Shown: positions 40,934-50,947 of the stretch, piece after piece
Layout: every line of letters begins with the position of its first letter
Position numbering within the stretch: the first letter of the stretch is position 1
Assembly (NCBI GenBank): GCA_018287875.1
Contig: JAGVVL010000002.1
Coordinates: 4,960,001-5,024,000 of the forward strand
From: Nigrospora sphaerica
Taxonomy: Eukaryota > Ascomycota > Sordariomycetes > Amphisphaeriales > Apiosporaceae
Direction of reading: 5' to 3'
DNA: 64,000 nt
Notes under the pieces: generated by a model
Databases searched by the model: none
The model's input: only the letters and a program-made list of their open reading frames with translations
Told to the model about the DNA's origin: nothing
Position numbers and translations under genes: made by a program

Positions 40934-43900
40934 CTACCTGTGGCCCCGGCCCCTGCCGTGGCCGCCTCGGCCGCCGTTATGCTGTCCGCGATCTCGACCG
41001 TATTGGTCTCGTCCGGGAGGCGGACGGTTGTACTGGCCGCCATAATGAGGAGGCGGGCCAGGTGGGTAGTAACCCTGGTTTCCGCCATAACCTCCGCCTC
41101 GATGACCTCCGTATCCGCCATACTGGGGAGGCGGAGGTGGCGGCACGCCCGCGCCGAAGCCAAAGGCGCCAGGCGGTGGCGGGACCCAACCCGCCGGCGG
41201 TGCTGGGAACGGGTTCTGGCCAGAGTACTGGTTGCCATTTCCGTTGCCGTGGTGATGCGGGGGACGATCCGGTCTTCCACCGCGGCCGCGGGAGTCGGGT
41301 CCGAAGTTGAAGCGACCGCCCCGGCCTCCACGTCCCAGCGGAGCACCACCGTGACTACGGCCAGAGTTGCGCATCTTGCCTCTCAGCTCCTCGATGTCGC
41401 TATTGTTCAGAGCCGGAGGCGGAGGCTCGGCACCACGAAGCAACATTGATTTGTGGGTATGGCTGCTGGTGGGCATGTCGTAGAACACCCTGTCATCTTT
41501 GTTAGCAAGGCTGCTGTACCAAGGGGCTCCAAAGAAAACTTACGTGAGCGAACGATCGTCGTCAAGATCAGGCATCCCCTTTCGTTCAAGCGGGTACTCC
41601 AGCGTTCCGTGGGGGAGGTAATCAGGCATCTTCTCAACTGTTCCCGAAAGACCCTGGCTTGCGCGCGGGTTGAGTACATACTTGGGGGCGCCCTGTTTCT
41701 TGGAGTAGAAGTTGCTGATTATGTCGTCGTACAGCTCTTGGTTGGCTTCGGACAGGATGAGAACATCCCTGCCAGGCTCATTGCGCGTTTTGTCGGCCGC
41801 GCTCAGCAAGGGGTATTTCTTCTCCGCCGCGGCCAGCAGGCGCGGCATGTCAATGAAAGGTAGCAGTGCGACACCTTGCCAGGCCATCTTCTTTCCGTTG
41901 AGGTCAACTTCGAAATCCTCCGGGTAGAACTCGATGATTTCGCTGTCGGGATTCGTCATCAGATCGTGAAACTGCTCCGGCAACACATGCTTCGAGGCAG
42001 CAGGCTGTACGCTGAGCAACTGCTCGAAGGGCTTCGCGGTTCGGCCCTTGGAGAAGTTGATCTCGGTATCCTTGATACCGACAAAGTCCTCCGCAAACGG
42101 GGCATAGTGGTACGGATAGTACCATTCCCAGCTAGCGCAGCCTTGGAAGTAGTACTTCAGGACCCATGCAAGACCTTCCACATACGAACGAGCGACACCG
42201 CGACGGAATTCGATATCCTTGGGGTCGACATGAAATTTCTGCTCGTAGTATCGGTCCGCATAACCTTCTTCCCAAAGTCTCACTGTATCTTCCGGTGCTT
42301 CGTCCTTGGCCTCTGCCGGTGGCTTGTCTTGGCCGTCACTGCCTGGAGTGCTTGCAGCGCTGTCCTCGAGCGCTGAAGCTTTGCGTTTGCCGAGAGCTGA
42401 CGGCGACGTTGGTGCCTCTGCGCCCTGCTCCGCCTTGCCGTCTTGCTTGGACATGAGGCCTTGAATTTGGTTCTTCAGGACAGCGGCAGCACTCTTGTTT
42501 GCCTGGTTCGCGTCCTTGGCCTGGTTAACAATCATATCGTGTGTCAAGCCATGAGGAAGGCCGTTAGGTATGCCTTGATCAGCGCCGTTACGGTTGTTGT
42601 TATTGTTGTTATTACGGCCGTTCCGTTGGTCGTTCAACTTGCGTCGTTTGAAGCTGGCTTCTCTCCTATCTTCGGCTTCTTTGCGTCGGCGGAAAATGCC
42701 ATCTTCCTGCTTGGCCAGTCCTTCGAGAATAAGCTGTGTTCTTTCGAGATTCATCTCTCCGTCCTTAGTGAGGAAACCGCCCATGTGCGGGAGATTGTCG
42801 CGCCAGATGGCCGTGAGGGTATCGATGCTATTGTCGCGAATCTCAAGGGCGGGCAGGTGAGGCAAGAAATCGTTACCGACAAAGGAACACATGAAGACCC
42901 AGTCGTCGATGGCACGCTCCTGGTCCCATTTGAAGGGCAGGCCGGGGACATGCAGCTCGACGGCGAGGTACTCTCGCAGGACCGGCACATGCAGCCAGAT
43001 GAAAGGCTTCTCGGGCATGGGCTTGTCCTGGCCGTCATCCTTCTTCGCTTCGCCACGGCATTGGGCGGCTTCGTGGCCTTTTTGACCGCAGATTCGGCAG
43101 GTTCTGTCCTTACCCTGTTGAAAGAAGACATCTTCACGGAGGACACGGAAGTGCGGCTCGTGGGTCGCAAGTCCCAGCATGATCAGATCGGCGTCCAAGC
43201 CGTAAATGACATGTCGGGTATTTGGGTTGTACTCGGGCGAAGCTCGCTGGGATCGAACAAAGTTCATGATCTTGTGCTCACCCTCACCAGGAACAGAAGC
43301 ATCGGAGATAATGACTTTCATTTTAGCCCAGCCTGGATCCGTGTTGAGCTTGTAGGCACACCAGTATCTCAGGCTACCTGCAAGAATGTCCATGAACGGA
43401 GTGCCGGGGGTGATGCTGTTGGAATCGAAGGCTTTCTTGGTTATGGCTTCGAGCGTCTCGGGAGGCAGCACACCACCATTCTGCTTCTTCAACATCGCGT
43501 AGAGCTCTTGCTTGTCGGCCTCCTTCTCTTTGGCCTCTTGCGCTGAGCGGAAACGGCGGGATCGTTGCTGGTTCATCTTGGCACGGGGAGCGACACCATC
43601 TGCGATCACGGGTTAGTAATAGGGCTGGGTGAGCTTGGTTGAGGGTGGCGAGTTACCAATAGCAATCATGAGAAGCTTCCTCGGGCGAACCATGTTGACA
43701 ACGCGGTCCGTGTACTTGAAGACTTCCAGCATCATCTCCTCCTCGTCCTTGGGGGCAGGACGGTCCTCGGGATGGGAGCAAGGATGCACGATGCCGTTCA
43801 TATCCAGGTAGAGGTGGTCGAACTCCTCTCCGTTCGGGTTGGCCCGAGTAATATCAACCGGGATGACGGAGCCATCGTCCATGACAATAGGCTTGTCCTC

Positions 43901-43966
43901 CACCACGGGCGAGATGATCTTGGGGTACTTGTTGGAAAGCCATCGGAAAGCGGCGGGGATACCCAT
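40934..43966 (-). CDS. rat1: 5'-3' exoribonuclease Rat1/Xrn2
   Basis: Three exons (43657-43966, 41544-43599, 40934-41489) give 973 residues. The nuclear exonuclease degrades RNA from the 5' end and drives torpedo termination of RNA polymerase II and rRNA processing. The N-terminus [18 protein letters not shown], the acidic active-site segments ([66 protein letters not shown]) and a CCHC zinc knuckle ([14 protein letters not shown]) are present. The knuckle and nuclear C-terminus separate it from cytoplasmic Xrn1. The last exon is a Gly/Arg/Tyr/Pro-rich disordered tail ([19 protein letters not shown]). A seven-Asn tract lies in the linker. Donors GTAACT and GTAAGT; start ATG at 43966. Confidence 0.96.
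42593..42613 (-). repeat. rat1: Seven-codon Asn tract in rat1
   Basis: Seven mixed AAC/AAT codons encode an uninterrupted Asn tract between RNG blocks in the linker after the catalytic domain. Mixed codons suggest it is not a fresh slippage product. Confidence 0.8.
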
Positions 43967-45316
43967 GATTGCGGCTGCTGGTGCTCAGCACCAGAGAAGA
44001 CAGACGAAACACGCGGCGGTGTCGGTCGGGTGGCCGGTGTACGAAGGAGGGTTGGGTAGGTGATGGGTTGAGCGGGGAGACGCAGAGTCTGGTGAACAGC
44101 CTCGTCCGCGCGAGCGCGGTATCGTGTCCAGCAGGCAAGCTTGACAAGCGAAACCAAGTCGTGCAGGGTCCAAAGACGCAACGTCGGACGGCTTTAGTAG
44201 TCCTCAGGCCAGGGAAGCCCGAGTCGTCGAGCGGAAGGGAACGAAAAGAGGCTGTGCCTTGGATGCACGAAGCAGCCTGTGGTTTACAAAAGACGATGGG
44301 CAGGCGACAAGTGAAATCGCATTCCGCGACCCTGGATTCGGGTGATCTTGGGGGAATTGAAATCTGCAACGCGACGGCCTTGCGCCTGGCCGCGTCTGCT
44401 TCCCAGCATTGATGGGCCAGCCCACCAGCTGGAAGTAGCCGATCCACTCCACCCGTGCAGTTGCCCGCCCAGGCCGGGCCTCCTTCCACAAGGTTGAGGG
44501 AGATCGGTTGGACGTTCAGGCCCGCCGCTCCACTTTTGCTTTACTCAGTAGTCCATGAGCTGCAGCCCAGGCGCAGTCAGCACGTCCGGGGTAAGCACAT
44601 CGCTTTCATTCAGGCATATGGTAACGCGGATAAATGCATAGGGGTCCTGGGCCTGCACCTTAACCGCTACAGTGAGGCTTAACGGGTAAAGCTGCGCTTA
44701 CGAGGCATTATCCGAGTCGAGTACATATGTATGTACATGTGTACATGATGTACCTGGACGTTTTTATGGAGAGTTGAGCTCCCAGGCCGGATCGACCTCC
44801 TAGGTACGATGTAGGTGTGTACGCTGCATAGGGGCTGGGATACCTCCACACACGTGTCTCGACAGGTGCTGTGCCATGTACCTAGCTCCTACCACAGTAC
44901 CTAGTTGTGCTCCGAATCCAAATTGTTCGCGAGAGCTTCAGCACCCATTTTGAGGCTACGTAACCCGCGCAGCACAGCACCTCTTCGATCTCTGGGCGCA
45001 CCGCCCACGCCAATCTCCGTCGCACGAGCTCGCGAACCGCGTGGGAATCCGAGTCCTCCCGAGCCCCTTCTTTCAGGACCACCCTGCCATTCATCGTTAG
45101 TGGGCTGCTAGGCTGCCGTTGGGAAGCTGTTTGGCCTCTGGCACTACGCCTTCTGCGAAACCGCCTCCCATAAACCCCCCTACGATCCAACACAAACGTT
45201 CCGCACTGAGCGCCAACCACCCTCACCTGCCGTGCAAACCTATCATGCGCAGTTCCCGGTGATCCAACTGCCCGATGGCATCGAAACCCCAATCGTGTGC
45301 CCTACCGTCCTAAATC
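43967..45316. other. Divergent region between rat1 and uso1
   Basis: About 1.35 kb hold the upstream regions of two divergent housekeeping genes. It includes a TACATATGTATGTACATGTG cluster (44721-44752). Pyrimidine-rich sequence precedes the USO1 start. No gene was recognised. Confidence 0.55.
44721..44752. repeat. TACATATGTA palindrome, copy 3
   Basis: GTACATATGTATGTACATGT, then GTACATGATGTA, forms a chain of overlapping near-palindromes. It lies between divergent RAT1 and USO1, about 560-600 bp from the USO1 start. Confidence 0.6.
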
Positions 45317-48300
45317 ATGTTCTCCATTCCCGCTGCCCCGGCGAAGCAGTCGGTTGGCGAGACCATCACCATTCTCAGCGGGCGCCTGAGCTCGGCTACG
45401 CTCCTCGAGGATCGTCGCGCGGCCATTCAAGGCTTGCGGAGCTTCTCCAAGGATCACCCGGCCTCGGTTGCTTCGGGCGCCCTGAGGAGCTTGATCGGCA
45501 GCTTATCCAAGGATGGCGAAGACGTCGACACCGTCAAGGTGACCCTCGAGACACTGCTGATGCTCTTCAACCCGAATCCCGACAGCCCCGAAGCTTCTGA
45601 TGAAATCGCTTTGTGGCTGGCCGACGAGTTCACGCAGCGCCAGGAGAACATAACCCTCCTGCTCGATTTCCTCGAAACCAAAGATTACTACTCGCGCATC
45701 TATTCGCTTCAGCTCTTGTCGGCCATCTTATCGGCCCGCACCGAAAGAACGGAAGAATGTGTTTTCACTGCCCCGCTAGGCATATCGAGGCTCGTGGCTG
45801 TCTTGGATGACCGGAGTGAGCCCATCAGGGCCGAGGCAATCTCCCTGCTCACCTACTTGACTCCCACGAATCCCGACATACAAAAGTTGGTCGCTTTCGA
45901 AAACGCCTTCGAAAGGATCTTCGCGATAATAAGGGCCGAGGGCGGGCTGCTCGAAGGCGATCGTCCTGTGGAAGACTGTCTCATTCTCATGGCCAACCTA
46001 CTGCGCCTCAACTCATCCAACCAGACGCATTTCCGAGAAACCGGCTGTGTCCAAGAGCTTTCCCGCCTTCTCGAGGGCACATACGGACCGAAAACTGAGG
46101 GTGAGGAGGTTGCCACGTGGGCTCAGCAACAGGGCAACAGAAATGTGTATGCTCTCCTCGCAGTGATACGGTTGTTCCTGGTCCCCGGGGCTTTATATAC
46201 ACACCAGAATCAGATGTCGTTTTGGCAGCATGGCGTGTTGCACCATGCTTTGCAGCTTGCGTTCAGCCGGTCTGCCGAAATTCCCATCAGGGCGGAGGCT
46301 CTGTCAACCTGTGCCGACATTATCCGCGGAAATCCCAAGCTTCAAGAGAGTTTTGCCCAGCAGCAGGTCCCATCGGTCATAGACGATGCACCGCCCACAA
46401 ACGGGCACAGTGGCGGCGTGGTGGCCGTGTACGTGATCGACGGCTTGTTGGATCTAACCTTGAGCGTCTCGGCTCTGCAGGCCTTCGATCTGCGGTTGGC
46501 GGCATGTCAGTGTATCAAAGCCTACTTCCACAACCATCCCGAGATCCGCCTTCACTTTCTGCGCCGTGCTATCGAGGGCCACAGCTCGGGAAGGGATGAG
46601 ACTGCCAACGTTCTGACCATGTTACTGCAGCCGTCCAACAACGCCGTGCCCAATGACCCCTACCGTCACTGGTTCGCCGCTGTCATCCTGATGCATCTGA
46701 TTTACGAGAATGACGAGGCAAAAGCCTTGGCGATGGCTGTTACGGAAGGAGATGCCGAAAGTGGCGAGGAGGTCGTGACCAGCATACAGACGATCACAGC
46801 CCACCTGATCAGCGGGCTTGCGCGACCCAACGCCGAGCCCGTGGCAGATGAGCGTATCACTATCGGCTACCTCATGCTCCTCATAACTTGGCTGTTCGAA
46901 GATCTGGATGGCGTGAATGACTTTCTCGGCGAGGGAAGCAATGTGCAAGCGCTCGCTCAAGCAGTCCAGCTGGGATCCAATGGTCAGATTGTGCAGGGAC
47001 TCTGTGCCATCCTCCTTGGGGTCCTCTATGAATTTTCCACCAAGGATTCACCGATTCCTCGCTCTACCCTCCACGAGGTCCTGATCTCCCGGATGACACG
47101 GGACAAGTATATGGATGCGCTCAACAAGCTTCGGAGCCATCCCTTCATACGGGACTTTGAGGTGATGCCGCAAAAGTTGGACGGTTCGGGCAACCTGCCC
47201 GACGTCTACTTCGACACTACTTTCGTCGAGTTCTTCAAAGATAACTACAAACGTATCCTTCGGGGAATAGACCGGGACCCGGGTTACGAGGTTTCGGTTG
47301 TCACCAACGGCGTCGAGAAGGGCATATCTCGCGACACGGTGGATGCTCTTCGCGCCCAAGTCGAGGAGAAAGAAAGCGCCCTGCAGACGGCATTGACTGG
47401 CAAGACGACGCTGGAGCAACAACTGGGACAAGAGCAAGCGGACCACAGACGCTCCAAAGAAAGCCTGGCGGCCGAAATCGCGAGAATCAAGGCCGTCAAT
47501 GACGGCCTTCAGCGCAACCACCAAGAGGAGCTCCAGCAGCAGCATGCACAACAGCGGGCGAGAGAGGAGACCCACAAGCGGGAGCTAGAGGCAGCTCGCC
47601 GCGAGGCGCAGGCGGCGATCGAGGGGATACGGGCCGAGCAACGGTCTCAGGAGGAGGCTCATAAGCAAGAGACAGAGGCAATCCGTCGCGAAGGCCAGAA
47701 GGCCGCCGAGGCCTTGCGGGCCGAGCAGACTAGCAAAGAAGCCGAGCTCCAAAGGCAGCTCGACTACGTCAAGAAAACAGCCGAGGCGGAGAGTGCCCGG
47801 CTTCAGAGACGCGCCGAGGCCGAAATGGCAGATCTCCGTGCGACCATAAGCCGGCTGGAAGTCGATCTGATGAAGGTAGGTTCCCAGCAGCCCGTGGAGG
47901 TAGTGATGCCGCTGACAGCGACCGCAGGTCACGAAAGCAAAGTCGCAGGAGATTCAGGCTCTCCGAGATGAGCAAGCAGACAAGGTAAAGACGATGCAAG
48001 ACGAGCATGCGACGAAACTCGCTTCCGCGACGTCACGTGCAACAGCCGAAGCCGCCAAGGCAAAGAAGGCCGAAGAGCGAGCTGCCGACCTCGAGAAACA
48101 GATAGCCGACTTCGAGAAACACACGTCAGATCTCGAGAAAGACATGGCAGATCTCGAGAAAGAAAAGGAAGATCTCGAGAAAGAAAAGGCAGACTTCGAG
48201 AAACAAGTGGCAGACCTCGAGAAGCAAATGGCAGATCTCAAGAAACACAAGTCAGTGTCGGGAAAGCAGACAACGGAATCCGACGACAAGATCAAAAAGG

Positions 48301-48631
48301 TGCAAGCCGAGCTCAAAGAGAAGGAGCAGGAAAGAGCTGCCGCTCAGACGGAACTCGACGACCTCCTCATGGTATTTGGGGATGTCGAGGAAAAGGCCAA
48401 AAAGTACAAGGTAGGCAACGAGGTGGCACGCGGCCGAGGGATACGGATCCCATTTGCCCCAGACGATCTTGCGCTTCCGTTCTCTCCACGCATATACTAA
48501 CGAGGGAATTTCAGAAACGGCTCCGGGCCTTGGGAGAAACGGTTACGGACGATGAGGATGACGAAGATGAAGAGGACGAGGAGGAGGAGGAGGAGGAGGA
48601 GGAGGAGGAGGATGCCAATGGGGTCGATTGA
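45317..48631 (+). CDS. uso1: Uso1/p115 vesicle-tethering golgin
   Basis: Three exons (45317-47875, 47928-48410, 48515-48631) give 1,052 residues. Uso1 tethers COPII vesicles to the cis-Golgi and promotes SNARE assembly. The N-terminal armadillo-like globular head is recognised by LEDRRAAIQGLRSFSKDHPA, KDYYSRIYSLQLLSAILSAR, NQTHFRETGCVQELSRLLEG and PNDPYRHWFAAVILMHLIYE. The conserved second head region includes KYMDALNKLRSHPFIRDFEV. From about residue 670 the protein is coiled coil with Glu/Gln/Ala/Lys bias, including eight tandem heptads. The C-terminus is an acidic tail (11 consecutive Glu, then DANGVD), as in p115. Introns use GTAGGT and GTAGGC donors. Shorter coiled coil than yeast Uso1 (about 1,790), normal for filamentous fungi. 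Confidence 0.95.
48084..48251 (+). repeat. uso1: Eight tandem 21-nt heptad repeats in uso1
   Basis: Eight consecutive 21-nt units encode heptads of the form xD(L/F)(E/K)Kxx: ADLEKQI, ADFEKHT, SDLEKDM, ADLEKEK, EDLEKEK, ADFEKQV, ADLEKQM, ADLKKHK. The nucleotide unit GAxxTCGAGAAA is also shared, so the array grew by duplication rather than convergence. Confidence 0.9.
48578..48610 (+). repeat. uso1: (GAG)11 trinucleotide repeat encoding poly-Glu
   Basis: Eleven GAG codons in a row form the acidic tail of Uso1. Pure codon use indicates a microsatellite that may vary in length between strains. Confidence 0.9.
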
Positions 48632-49097
48632 TGGTCGACACGGGGTCGTTGTTCCTAGCCGTAATACGAAGGGGCGGCTGTTGCATACGTGCAGACCCTG
48701 GAGTAATACGAACTTTTTGCAACCGTCCCGTCTCACCTCCGTTGTCCCTGTCGTCGTCTTGGGTCTAGATGTTTGTTGGGGGCCTCGGAGAGGGCTCGTC
48801 GCCTCACCGCTGAATGCATACAGTGGCAAGAATATAAGCTGCTACGCGTGCTAACGACAATTTCCAACGCCAATATGTATCTAACCCACATAGGCAGCCC
48901 CTTCGAGCCCGCTGATTGGCCGAGACGGCTCTGCAAAGTTACAAAAATTTGGAGCCCTGGCGCCTCGAAATCGGCCTCAAAATCGCAAATTGGGCCGGGC
49001 AGGACCTGGGACCGCCCAACTCTCCAGCATAAACTTGAGTAACGAATCACTTTCGTCGGGCCCAGCAAACCAAAGGTCCGTTTGGATATCACGCATC
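48632..49097. other. Tandem intergenic region, uso1 to PRMT3 gene
   Basis: The USO1 3' UTR and the promoter of the methyltransferase gene lie here. No additional gene was seen. Confidence 0.6.
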
Positions 49098-50947
49098 ATG
49101 TCGAGACCAGGCCGGTACAGCGACCCCGTCAGCGACTCAGAGTCGTCCGACTCGCGCGAGGAGGACGAGGAGGGCTGGAACGACGTCGAGCAGGACGAGG
49201 AAGAGACCCAGGAGGTCATCTCGCTCCTCGACGACCGCGTTTTTCCCGATGTCATGTCGATGCTGGCCCATTGCAAGGATGCGTACGGCTTCGACTTCTT
49301 GGTGCTCCGCCAGCGCCTCCAGCTGGATTTCCACGGCTGCGTGAAGCTGGTGAATTACAGTGAGTCGTGGCCTGCCTCGGTCTGTACCGAGTACACCCGT
49401 TTCGCCCGTGGGGGGGAGGGGGAAAGGAAAGGGCCCGCTGACACCCCTGCCAGTTCGCCAACGGGTCCATGAAGGGCTCCCCGTGGCCCAGGACGTTTCC
49501 AAGGCCGACTTTGAGCATGACCGCTTCCTGAAGCCCGTGCTCGAGGACGATGCCGTCATCATCGGCCTGTTCGACCTCCCCGACATCGTGCCCGAGAAGG
49601 CCGCCTCGGTGCAGGGCGGGGATAGCGCCCCCAGTGTCGACGAGGTTTTGAAGCGCAACGCGGAGCTGCAGGAAGAGATTGCCCGTGTCACGGCGCAGTT
49701 CGAGAGCTACCGCGCCACCGTTTCCGAGACGCTGGATCAGCGCTGGGGCGACGCGGACGCCGCCGAGGCCGAGGCCCGCGAGTACGCCGCCAAGTTCAAA
49801 GGCACGCCCGAGGACACGTCCAAGTACTACTGGGAGTCGTATGCCGGCAACGGTGAGTTTTCCCCCGTCCTCTCTTTGCTCCTCGCGGCAGCCGCCGGGC
49901 GACGGGCGTGCTGACGCCGGCGCCGCGTGAACAGACATCCATGAGACCATGCTCAAGGACAAGGTACGGACGGACTCGTACCGCGACTTCATCTACGCCA
50001 ACAAGCACCTCTTTGCCGGCAAGACGGTGCTGGACATCGGGTGCGGAACGGGCATCCTGTCCATGTTCGCCGCCAAGGCGGGGGCGGCCCGCGTGCTCGC
50101 CGTCGACGCCTCGGACATCATCGACAAGGCGCGCGAGAACGTGATCCACGCCGGGCTGTCGTCGACCATCACGCTGATCAAGGGCCGCGTCGAGGAGGTG
50201 ACGCTCCCCGTCGACCGCGTCGACATCATTGTCAGCGAATGGATGGGCTACTGCCTCCTGTACGAGGCCATGCTCAACAGCGTACTCTGGGCGCGGGACC
50301 GCTACCTGGCCCCCGACGGGCTGCTGGTGCCGAGCTCCTGCAACATGTGGGTGGCGCCCGTGGCGGACGGCGAGTGGATCATGGAAAACGTCGGCTTCTG
50401 GCGCGACGTGTACGGCTTCGACATGCAGGCCATGCAGAAGGGCATCTGGGACGACGTGCGGGTGTTGGACTGGCCCAAGGAGTCGCTCTGCGGCAAGCCC
50501 GCCGGCTTCAAGCTCCTGGACCTGTACACGGTGACGGAGAAGGATCTGACCTTCACGGCGAAGTGGAGGAGCGAGCTCACCTCGGACGTCGACGCCCTCG
50601 ACGGCTTCCTGGTCTGGTTTGACAACTTCTTCTCGCCCACGCGCCAGGATAACACGAGCGTCGAGGCCCAGTCCGTCGCCGACGAGTGGGTCAAAGAGAA
50701 CAAGGACCGCATTGCCTTCACGACGGGGCCGTTCAACGAGGTGACGCACTGGCAGCAGGGCCTCCTGATTCGCAAGCCCAAGCCGGACGAGGCCGCCGAC
50801 GCCGCCGCCTACAAGAAGGGCGACGTCTTGGAGGGCGACATCACGTTTGCGCCGCCGGCCGACATGCCCCGCGGCCTAACCATCACGACCAGCTGGACCT
50901 TGGCCGGCTCCGACAACAAGCACACGCAGTCGTGGGACATGCGTTAA
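49098..50947 (+). CDS. Protein arginine N-methyltransferase 3 homologue
   Basis: Three exons (49098-49359, 49454-49852, 49935-50947) give 557 residues. Type I PRMTs make asymmetric dimethylarginine from SAM; PRMT3 targets ribosomal protein uS5. An acidic N-terminus (DSESSDSREEDEEGWNDVEQ) leads to the PRMT3-type zinc-finger region, here VFPDVMSMLAHCKDAYGFDF and LDFHGCVKLVNYIRQRV. The upstream CxxC half is absent; the place reads SLLDD (42-46). A coiled coil follows (NAELQEEIARVTAQFES). The catalytic core has the SAM loop VLDIGCGTG (252-260), the double-E loop with Glu322 and Glu331 (SEWMGYCLLYEAM), and THW in FNEVTHWQQG. Donors are GTGAGT twice. The start is the first ATG before the acidic region. 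Confidence 0.94.

Noticed and set aside
42443..43546. 367-codon plus-strand frame antisense to rat1
   Set aside because: Rat1 motifs occupy the opposite strand throughout; the composition is explained by codon bias.
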